Both the position numbers and the translations under genes were made by a program. Below are positions 35,477-44,239 of a stretch of 64,000 bases of DNA, in pieces. A model generated the notes under the pieces. The model saw only the letters and a list, made by a program, of their open reading frames with translations. It was not told the origin of the DNA and searched no databases. Source of the stretch: Entomortierella parvispora (lineage: Eukaryota > Mortierellomycota > Mortierellomycetes > Mortierellales > Mortierellaceae); the NCBI GenBank assembly GCA_963573315.1, contig OY752146.1, forward strand, positions 1,364,001 to 1,428,000. Reading direction: 5' to 3'. Every line of letters starts with the position of its first letter. Within the stretch, counting starts at the first letter, position 1.

Positions 35477-36307
35477 GGGAGAGAGACAGAGGAAGAGAGG
35501 ATGAGCGCCGGGGATGGAGGAGAAAGAATGTAGGGTGAAGGAAGGAATGGAGGAAATGCCAAGACAGCCAGGGACACTAAAGGGCAGACCACTGTCGACC
35601 AAAGGCCGCAGTGTTAGGAGGGGGGTTTTTTGTTTGTTTGCTCTCGCACTCCAAGACACCTCACACCTCACACTTCACACCTCACACTTCACACCTCACA
35701 CTTCACACATGCACACTTCACACATGCACACGCCCGTTCACTCCCAAAAGGAAAAAAAACCCCAGCCCCGGCCCAATAGCGTTGGCTCACAGCTCTCAGG
35801 CAGGCAGGCAGGCGCACGTTGTTTTTTGTTTTGTTGTCTCCTTGGTCTTCGACTTCTTCTTGGTCCCTGCCCTGTCTGTCCTCCCAGCCAACGCCAGCAC
35901 ACCCGCCTTCCCTCCAGGCGCCGGTTTGTGCGCCTGCGAATTGCAGATAGAGCGATCTGTACGTTTGAAAACTAGAGATCACAACAGCGCATCATCGCCT
36001 TGTTCCTGAACCGCGTCTCATCCCAAACCGGTCAACCCCGCCTCAGTCAACCCCGCCTCTTCTTGCCCCTGGCTGAACTGTCCGTTTCATGGCTTTCTTT
36101 TTTATTCTGGCATTTGCGAAGGTGACAGACTGCTCTGTCTTTTGTACATGAGTATGGGGTTTGAGTCTTCTGCCCTCTGGCCACGTCCTCCACTCTCTCA
36201 TTCTTATCACTCAACGGTTGCCAACACTTGTGCAAAAGTCTTTTTTTAAGGAGAGATGGGAGAGATCAAGTTGGGAGGGGTTTTTTTTCTTATGTCTTTT
36301 GACTGTT
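35477..36307. other. Intergenic region with minisatellite
   Basis: About 830 bases upstream of the membrane-protein gene (minus strand), ending at the 3' side of the small secreted-protein gene. Apart from the CACACCTCACACTT-type tandem array listed separately, I see only short spurious frames. Confidence 0.35.
35657..35730. repeat. 14-bp minisatellite (CACACCTCACACTT)n
   Basis: About five imperfect copies of a 14-base unit; the last copies change CCT to ATG (CACACATGCACACTT). It lies 180-250 bases upstream of the membrane-protein start codon, so copy-number changes could affect its promoter. Confidence 0.8.
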
Positions 36308-36667
36308 CTACTTTGAGACGCTGACACTCTGAGAAGGGTATGGGCCACCCATCTGTCCCCAGGTTTCGCTCGACATCTGATGGGTAACTGGACCGGAGCA
36401 GTTCTTGCCCTTGTAGAACTTGAGGTTGGCCTTGGGGCCAGAGTCGTAATGAACAGAGCCAATGGTCTTGAGGCCGTGGTTCACGCACTTGCTGTAGCCA
36501 GTGATCTTCTTAGCCTGACCCTTGAAGTTTGACTTTTGATAGACAGAGAAAACAGGAGCATTTGCAGGAGCCTTTGCAGCTGGCTTCACGGGCACGGCCT
36601 CTGTCGAGGTGGAGACGAGAAGGAGGGCGGCGATGACGAGGAGGAGGAAGGAAGAAAAGTTGGCCAT
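36308..36667 (-). CDS. Small secreted protein, beta/gamma-crystallin-like, 119 aa
   Basis: Single exon. The start chosen, MANFSSFLLLVIAALLL, gives a typical signal peptide cleaved near STSTEA; an in-frame longer form beginning at 36856 would bury it behind a low-complexity leader and is unlikely. The mature part opens with VPVKPAAKAPANAP. An 80-residue domain follows with YQKSNFKGQAKKITGYSKC and LKFYKGKNCSGPVTH. The aromatic-x5-Gly pattern and paired Cys recall beta/gamma-crystallin folds found in small secreted and antimicrobial or inhibitor proteins. Only two Cys are visible in the domain, enough for one disulfide. Secreted; function unknown. Family assignment is tentative. Confidence 0.7.
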   Translation of the reverse strand: MANFSSFLLLVIAALLLVSTSTEAVPVKPAAKAPANAPVFSVYQKSNFKGQAKKITGYSKCVNHGLKTIGSVHYDSGPKANLKFYKGKNCSGPVTHQMSSETWGQMGGPYPSQSVSVSK

Positions 36668-37212
36668 GATAATGGTGCTGGCGATGGGTGTGTTGGTGTG
36701 GTGAGAGGTTGGTGGTGGGTGGGTGGGTGGGCGTGGAGTGAATGAAGACTGAGAGAGAAGAAGAAAGAGGAGCAGGAGCAGGATAAGACGTCCCGAGATT
36801 CGTATTTGAGCAAAAAACCCGTCAGCCGCCACCGATTCTCCTTCCCGGCGCAACAATTTACATCCAATTTAAGCAGCAATTGTGTGTGCCTGCATAATGT
36901 ATGCCCTGGAAAGTGAAATTATCCCTCGATCGGTGGCACCAATCACCCAAAAGTACTCACAATTCTCGGTTGCGACTGAGCATCTGGGTTAGTACGTAAA
37001 AAAGGCAGGCTCTGTTGGACAGGGACCTCTCTCTGCTGGAGGATGACAAGCTTGGGTAGACTTGGGGCATTGAGCAGCTATGACAGCACCACACCCCCAT
37101 AGCCTGAGCGAAAAGCACTCTTGACCACAACCTGTGGCATGCACTCCTGTGGAGAAATCATTGTTTCAGTTATTCTTTTCTGATGTTTATTGTTGGCGCA
37201 AGCCTTCTGTTC
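36668..37212. other. Intergenic region
   Basis: About 545 bases between the secreted-protein promoter and the 3' end of the P450 pseudogene, both on the minus strand. No gene, repeat or RNA recognised. Confidence 0.35.
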
Positions 37213-38971
37213 CTAGCGTCCGTTGGCTCGTTTCTTCATTGTGATCACATAGCTTTCGGTGGCTACTGCAGCGGTGATGAGCTGGACATAATCCCAATGC
37301 TGGCATGGAACAACCTTTATATCACAGTTGAGGATGAGACTGGCCAAGATCAACCGCATCTCCATCATGGCAAAGTTCTTTCCTACACAATTGCGCGTGC
37401 CTGCAGAGAAGAGATAGAACGTAAAATCCTGAACAGGCGGGAAAGGTGACTCCCCGGGAATCCAACGCCCAGGAATGAACTTTTTAGCCTGCGGGAAGTA
37501 TTCGTCCGACCAGTGGAGCTGAGGAAGCTGAGTGAACAATACTAAATAAAATATTGTGTATTCTCCACAAGTCAAAACTTGAAACAAAGTTTGGAATGCA
37601 TTGACCTGAACGCCCTGAATATGTACCAACCTGTGCCCTTGGGAAAGAAGAAGTCATTCATGGTGACATCTTCAGTCACCTTTCTAGGCAGACCAGTCGT
37701 TGCAACTGGACGGAGACGAAGGGACTCGTTGACGCAACCTGTTAAATAGGGTAGGTTGCGGACCTGGTCGTACGATGGGAGCAATCCTGGGGCATTGCTT
37801 ACCGTGGCCAGATCCAGTTCCTCTCTGAGCTTGCCCAGCTTGTCTGGGTTTTGGATGAGGAACATCAATGTGAAAGTCATTGCAGTGGACAATGTCTCTG
37901 AGCCAGCAATCCTATGAAACCCAACTGTTGGTTTTGAACTCATACCACCGTTTGTCGCTAAAAACCGGACAATGCAGAAAACACCTACAAGAACACGCAA
38001 GCTTCAGTCTCTACAGCTTTGTCAGTCAGTTTACCAGCGATCATATCAGCATGCTTATCGCCGGTCTCCCCGTGTCCATTTTCACGTTCTCTTGCCTGGG
38101 CATCAGTGAGATACTGCAGCAAATCGGCTCGGCGTCCCTTTTCGCCTTTGGCCTTTCGGGGTTGAACTTTTTTGGCTCCAAAGTCCACAAAGCAAAAGTC
38201 CAAGGGCACGATATATTTCATCCAAGGTTTAAAGGCCTGCTGCATGCATCTTTTGATGGTTCAGGCCATGATGCCAGGGACTGGATGCGAATCGTTTCGG
38301 ACCATATCAATGACTGTCCAAAGGCCGTCTCCCCAATAATATCCAGTGATAGTCGCATCATGAAGGAACAAATATTGACTTGACCCTTTGGAAGGATTTT
38401 GGTGCCTTTCTTGATCATCGTCGGGTCTTTGAGGACCTGATCAAGCTTTCTGAGTAGGATATGAATGCATTCATGGATGATGGGTCTCAAGGTACGCAGG
38501 TATTGCAGTCCAAACGCGGGTACGATAAGTCGACGCAGTAGTGTTGCGAGCTAATATTGTTCCCTTACCTCTCGCATTATGTCCTTGTCGGCGACAGAAA
38601 CAAACTCGGGTCCGATGCTTACGATCTTGCCATAAAACTTGTGAAAGAGAGGAAGGTCGTAGTGGCTCCGACCTGTTAGCGAGGAGATCCTTGTAGATAA
38701 GTAGGTCGAGGCAATGAGTTTGTTTCCGGGGATTGGGGTCAGAGGATGAAAGAATGCGTTATATATCATCTAGAGGTCAATGGCCGCTTGCTAGGTTGAA
38801 TTGACGTTGCCTTCGACATTGATGCATAGACAATGAGTAACTAAAGACAGAATTACGTTTTTTCAGCCCTTTGGCAACCCAGAGTGTAACAATGATTGTA
38901 GGAAAAGTTGAGACGAGGACCTTGATAAACGAACTCACGTCCCCGGCGAAACTGTCAATCGAGATAATCAT
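37213..38971 (-). pseudogene. Cytochrome P450 pseudogene, paralogue of the copy at 2.4-4.8 kb
   Basis: From the minus strand one can read the membrane anchor (MIISIDSFAGD..., from 38971), then AFFHPLTPIPGNK, EFVSVADKDIMREV, PAFGLQYLRTL, HECIHILLRKLDQ and SLDIIGETAFGQ. Helix I (AGSETLSTAMT), ESLRLRPVA and an intact haem loop FSAGTRNCVGKNF follow before a stop at 37213. Three lesions separate it from the intact paralogue. About 35-40 residues between MREV and the LIVPAFG block are missing, corresponding to most of one exon. The frame shifts just after ETAFGQ, where IDMVRNDSHPVPGIMA continues in another frame. A TGA sits in that frame at 38261-38263. No intron of normal size repairs these. The remaining coding sequence is still well conserved, so inactivation looks recent. 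A sequencing error could explain one lesion but hardly all three. Confidence 0.82.
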
Positions 38972-39945
38972 TCAATTCGACTCTCATAACGGCCTTTGTG
39001 TCTTTGCGATCAGGCCTAAGGCTAGAAGAGCGTGCTTCTCGGCTGGCAGAAAGAGTCGCAATGATGAGGCTCAGTGTTGGGGAGGAGCACAAGGGTCGGT
39101 CGAACCCGAGATCAGTCTGCACAGACTCTTGGACCACAAAATGCTTTGAAGACACACAGTGTCAAGAGGCTATAAACGGTGCAAGATGCATGATACATGA
39201 TGAATGATGAACGTCCGTAATGAAGAACTGAGAACGGGCGGCCAGAGCGACAATTGCCAAGCTTTGAATAAGGTGAACGTCCGTAATTTGGTTGCACTCC
39301 AATCGTCATCGCGATTCACCGATGCTCAAAACAGATGAAGGCTCTTTTTTTTTTTTTTGCATTTTTGCCCCTCCACAGACCAGAAGGGTCGCGATCATCG
39401 TGGGAACGTGGTGCCAGTTGGGACCGTTAGGATTGAAGCAGTCGACCTTGCCTGGCAGGCCCCTGGTTCCCTAGTCCAGGGAACCGGCTCAACTGGCAGA
39501 CCAACGGTTCTCCACCGGTCGGGTCGGCGTTCAGTACCGGTACGTCTGTTCCAGTCCCGTCCTGCGAGGAAAAGACCGTTGTCCCCAACGGACTGCAAGG
39601 GTGAACAGGTCAAACATCCAGATAAACTAAACCTTTTCCTCTCTCACAAAAACACAGCTTATCTGTGCTTCGTGCTAATCCTAGATAACTACACATCGTG
39701 CATAGTGGGTACGCGCGATGCACACGTTTCAAGTATTTGAAGATTATGTTCGCGTGAAGGAATAAAACACCCACCAATTTTTTGCATGTTACCAAAGCGG
39801 CTCAGATATTTCACCCTGTCCCGAATTTTCCGTCTGCTGCATTTCACATCCATCAGCATTCATTCCTCCTCCACATTGGATCAGCAAACACGACCATTGA
39901 CGCTTTGCTTTTTGTGTTCCTCACTTAGTTTATTAATAAGCAAAG
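38972..39945. other. Intergenic region before the isomerase gene
   Basis: About 970 bases between the diverging P450 pseudogene and IDI. It contains a perfect 8-bp inverted repeat at 39465-39485 and a T12 run near 39348. From about 39850 the sequence looks like a promoter and 5' leader. No other gene supported. Confidence 0.35.
39465..39485. repeat. Perfect short inverted repeat
   Basis: GGTTCCCT and AGGGAACC are exact inverted complements separated by 5 bases (AGTCC). Could be a dimeric protein-binding site or a hairpin; no flanking element supports a transposon end. Confidence 0.5.
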
Positions 39946-41676
39946 ATGATATTGCAGAGAGCCGTGTCGACTATTGCCCTTCGAGCAGCCAGAGCTCAGT
40001 CTTTGCAGGTAAGACAAGAACAAAGGCGGGCCACTTGTATTTAGCCAGGTCAATTATTCTTCAGTCCCTTGTGTTTCGCTTCCAGTCTGACTGGACAGTG
40101 CCGCACTCTGTCGCGTACGTGACTATGTCGCGCCGGATGGTATCAGTGTCTTGACCTCAGCAATAATCTGCTGCTGTTGACCCCGCAAGGAGGAGGAGGA
40201 GGACGAAAGGGCATGAGTGCTGCGATGTGATTGGCTCCGTCCGTCCTGACCTGACATTTTTTGCACGTACGAAGTGTGTACGTGAGAATAGTCTCCCAGT
40301 GGTCTGATCGCAGTTTGTATTCTTTTGTTCTTCTTGGTGCTTGTTCTCCTCAGGGCCGCTCGTTGCAGTCTTTGCACTCGCCGTCTTCTATTCGGACATT
40401 CGCTCTTTCTTCCTCCCCACTCTTCTTTCCTCCTTCATCTCCCTCCTCTCCACTCCTCCACCTCCGACGCATACTCGCACCCACCTGCGCCCTCCCCGCC
40501 CGAACTACCTTCTCCCCATATACCACCACAGCAACACATAACATAATGGGCCAGTCCGACGTTGTCATCCCTCCCACTTCCTCCCTCGAATCCATCATTG
40601 CCGATGTCGACTTGTCCTCTTACGACGATGAGCAAGTTAAGCTCATGGAGGAGATGTGCATCGTCCTCGACCGCGATGACAACCGCATCGGTGCCGGCTC
40701 CAAGAAGGACTGTAAGTTGTTTTTCCAAGACTATCGACCACTGGATATTGTCCGGAATCTATTCTACGAGGATCTGATCAGGAGTCAAGCTCAGGTTGTG
40801 AAGTAGTCAAACAGGATCCATCATGTTGCCAGATATGGCGCGGATGCAAATGACAAAGCCATGCTCATTGTGTGGAGTGGTCGACAGGAATCATCATGTT
40901 GCCAAATGGCGCGGATACAGTGAATAGGATCAGGACAAAGAACTTCTGTTTATGGCTACTCGATGTCAGCTTTGACCCATGGATCGTGAATGAAATATGT
41001 CGAGCACAAATCAAGCAAGTTGTTCTTTTCTCTTACTGTCTGTTACTTGTGAAATCAATGTCTAGGCCACTTGATGAAGAACATTTTAGCACACAACCTT
41101 CTTCACCGTGCTTTCTCTGTCTTCTTGTTCTCTGCTGACGGCACCAAGCTCTTGTTGCAGCAGCGTGCCACCGAAAAGATCACCTTTCCCGACGCATGGA
41201 CCAACACCTGCTGCTCCCACCCCCTCAACACCGCGGATGAGTTGATTGAGAAGGACAACTTGGGTGTCCGTACTGCTGCTCAGCGCAAGTTGTTCCACGA
41301 GTTGGGAATTGAGGCCAAGGATGTTCCTCTGGACGACTTCCACTTCTTGACTCGCATTCACTACCTTGCTCCTTCTGACGAGACCTGGGGCGAGCACGAG
41401 ATTGACTACATCCTCTTTATGCGCCCTCAGCACAAGGAGCTCATTGACATGAACCCCAGCCCCAACGAGGTCCGTGATGTCAAGTGGGTCACACAGGAGG
41501 AGCTTCGCGTCTTGTTGGAGCAGGGTGTGACCAAGGGCAGCGGTATCATTGTCACTCCTTGGTTCAAGCTGATTTGCGATAACTTCTTGTTCAAGTGGTG
41601 GGATACAATGCTCGCCAAGGGTGGTGTTGACAAGGTCGCTGACGAGGAAGAGATCAAGAAGATCTACCGCCTCTAA
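39946..41676 (+). CDS. IDI1: Isopentenyl-diphosphate delta-isomerase with alternative N-terminal presequence
   Basis: Exons 39946..40008, 40354..40711 and 41066..41676 encode 343 aa. The catalytic domain begins at about residue 90 ([10 protein letters not shown]). It has the Nudix-like type I isomerase core: [23 protein letters not shown] (catalytic Cys about 188), RKLFHELGI, and [11 protein letters not shown] with the catalytic Glu about 249. It interconverts IPP and DMAPP for sterol and prenyl synthesis. The first exon ([17 protein letters not shown]) plus the next 60 residues are Arg/Ser/Ala-rich without acids, as in mitochondrial presequences. The internal ATG at 40546 gives a presequence-free 254-aa cytosolic form, as in other fungi. 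The C terminus is YRL, close to the YRM peroxisomal signal of mammalian IDI1. Intron 2 (354 nt) is unusually long and holds a direct repeat. The long form is inferred from phase, not from transcripts. Confidence 0.9.
40811..40919 (+). repeat. Direct duplication inside IDI intron 2
   Basis: Copies at about 40811-40848 and 40884-40919 share CATCATGTTGCC and ATGGCGCGGAT with a few changes, at a period of about 73 bases. They account in part for the unusual intron length. Confidence 0.65.
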
Positions 41677-41822
41677 AATATTTCATCCCAATACTAATAA
41701 AGTCCGTGACTGTCATATCTACAATTTCCAAACATTAAGAATTGGTGGCGTTTGGTCCTTCATGACACTCACTGCGCTTACCTTGCCCTTCATTTGTCAT
41801 TTTTGTATCACAACTCAATCCC

Positions 41823-44028
41823 ATGGTGACCCCGAAGAAGCATCGCACCGTCGTCCAAAATACATACCCCTGCAGCATGTAAGTGTTTTCCATTCGAAAA
41901 TGTGCATGGCTTTATTTCCTTCAAGACATGCATTCCTGCAGACACCTGACTCTTCTTTCATTCGTTGTCATAGTTGCAAAGTTCGACCATTCCAATATAC
42001 CTGTCCGCGCTGCAATCTTCGGTACTGCTCGTTACCATGTTACAAAGACAAGGTGGGTACAATCAATCACCTGTCCGATACTGTCATAGTCGTATTGTTC
42101 AAAAAAAACCCTCCCACAGAGGTTTGTTATTAATCGTTTTTCCTTTCAACCATTTAACCATTTCTTCTCTTTAGTCTCATGCGCAATGTACAGAGTCGTT
42201 TTACAAGGATGCAGTTATGGAGGAGCTAAAGTCCAGTCCGGGAACGACCTCCAATGACAGAAAACAGATGCTCGGCATCCTGGATCGGTTTGAACGGCAA
42301 GCTGTGGATCAGGAACAACTTTTAAACATGACAGAGGACGAGATTTTGCAGCATCATATTCTGCAGCAGCAGGAGGATAAGAAGTCTGCCGGTATTGTTA
42401 GTAGCAGCAGTAGCGGTGCTTCAAGTACCGGAGAGCAAACTACAGGGGCGAAGCCAGCTCGACGGAAACTGACGCCAAAGGAACGTGATGAGCTGATTCA
42501 AAAGGCCATCGAACAAGAACAACTCGAACAAAAAAACTCGTCTGGGGATATGATGGATCAGAACGAAGAGGAAGCAATGAGGGAGGAGGAAATCGAGAAA
42601 GCATTGGAGCAAGAATATCAGGATTTTGTGAACCGCTTTGCAGGAGTAGATTTGGATCAAGAATCCTTCGATTCGATTTGGGCGAGGCTGAATCCTGATG
42701 AACAACAGGAATTTCGGGAGCGGTTTATGATTAATGGGAAACCCGACGATGATGCTGACATCGAGAGCATCCTACGAAAAAGTCAGGCTACTGACGACAA
42801 CAACTTAAGCGACAATGACGACGAAGACGAAGAAGAGCAAGGAGCGAGACTTTTGATGAAAGAGATGGAAGATGTCATGAAACGCGGTAAGCAGGGGAGA
42901 CAAGGCAGTGACGGCGACTCCAGCAAGGCCATTCTCGCAGACTTGGACACGGAAGATTTGAAGGCCCTCAGAGACGCTGAGATTTCGGAATTGATTACAA
43001 TTTGGAAACCATGGTGGGAGGTGGAAGCTGAAGAAGCAGGTCAACTCAAAAAGGTCATTGTCTCCGAAGTGACACCCTCAGACGACGGAAAGGACCCTGA
43101 AGGTCGATTGACGGCAGCGGCAGTGGCTCTTGGTCAACCACTCAATTCACCTGAAAATATACCCGAAAACACCTCAGCCGGCGCTTCCACAGCGACCTCT
43201 GTACAAGAGCGATTGGTGCTCGACGAAGAGGCCATGTTGAGACCTCACCGTTCGTTGATCCAAGCCCTGGATGATGGACCTCGGCCTGAAGAGCGGACAA
43301 AGCAACTTTCACCGATGACCCGACCACCTCACCCGACTTTAATCTATCATATCTGTGGGCTCTTGTTAGCATTTGCAGCTACAAGCCGAGTCCTGAATGG
43401 CGACCTGTTGGAGGAGCCAGAACAGTCTTTGACGTATATGTTTGAGTTGTGCCCTTTCTTTGCGCCGCCACCAGCATCACCAGGAGCCTCAAAAAAACCT
43501 GCAGGAGTATCTATCGTGCGCTCACCTCCAAATGTTCCAGAGGTCGATGATTTTGAGACTACTTTGGCGGTGCTACAGCAATCCAGTCTTAACTCCAAAC
43601 TCTGGAAGGGCGACACGCTTCGATTGGAGATGCTGTCCCTTCTTCTAAGGGATCTCACATTGCTTCTGGCGCACCCTGCCCGTTGTCTCAAAGGTGTTCA
43701 CGAGCTGGAGGCTATTTTCGACCGATGTCTGAAGGATATAGAGTCAGATGCAGTTAAGGGATGGAGACTTTACTCGAAATCGACCCTTATACGTCTTCTG
43801 AAAAAGCTCGAGTTCTACGCGTCATACCTGCAGTCAAACGAATGGCTATTGAAGACAGACAGACTGGACCAGGTTCGCACAGAGGTGGTGATGGCGGGTA
43901 TTCGGGTCCGACAAGAGATGAAAGGGTGGGCACAGGAGATAGAGCAGGTGTCCAGAGTGGTTCCTGTGCAGCCAGATACGGCAACCCAGGCGGGAGAGAG
44001 TAAGGTGTTGATTGAAGTGCTCGAGTAA
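41823..44028 (+). CDS. ZNHIT2: ZNHIT2-like HIT zinc-finger protein, 662 aa
   Basis: Exons 41823..41878, 41974..42052 and 42175..44028. The HIT finger is assembled across both introns: YPCSIC, then FQYTCPRCNLRYCSLPCYKDK, then SHAQCTESFYKDAV (residues about 17-58), giving the C4-C2HC ligands. Downstream motifs match the ZNHIT2 subgroup and not other HIT proteins: WARLNPDEQQEFRERF, ITIWKPWWEVE, PHPTLIYHICGLLLAFAAT and the C-terminal VLIEVLE. The central parts are Gln/Glu-rich and disordered. ZNHIT2 works with the R2TP/URI chaperone complex and RUVBL1/2 in assembling the U5 snRNP; location nuclear and cytoplasmic. The stop is followed within 10 bases by GCAATAAA and an A14 run, a likely poly(A) signal. 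Confidence 0.9.
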
Positions 44029-44239
44029 GAGCGCAATAAAAAAAAAAAAAAAGTGTATTCAGTCACGTGCAGGTCAAGTCCAAAAAAACGCGCTCATTGG
44101 CCAAAGGGTGTGTTGTAATTTAATTTCATTGTCGTTTCCTCCCATCCATCCATCCATTCATCCGTCTCTGTGCACATTCGACATTCTGTCCCAATTTACA
44201 ACCCAAGCAACACCAGGAAAGAGCAGTAACATCATATCC

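Noticed and set aside
39460-39545. tRNA-like A-box (GGCTCAACTGGCAGA) followed by GTTCAGTACC
   Set aside because: The B-box is poor, and I could not draw acceptor or anticodon stems.
40123-40377. Minus-strand 84-codon frame overlapping the IDI presequence exon
   Set aside because: It is the antisense of a Ser/Arg-rich coding exon; such composition opens the reverse frame by chance.
44039-44053. A14 run after the ZNHIT2 stop as a retrocopy tail
   Set aside because: ZNHIT2 has two introns, so it is not a processed copy; the run overlaps a normal AATAAA signal.
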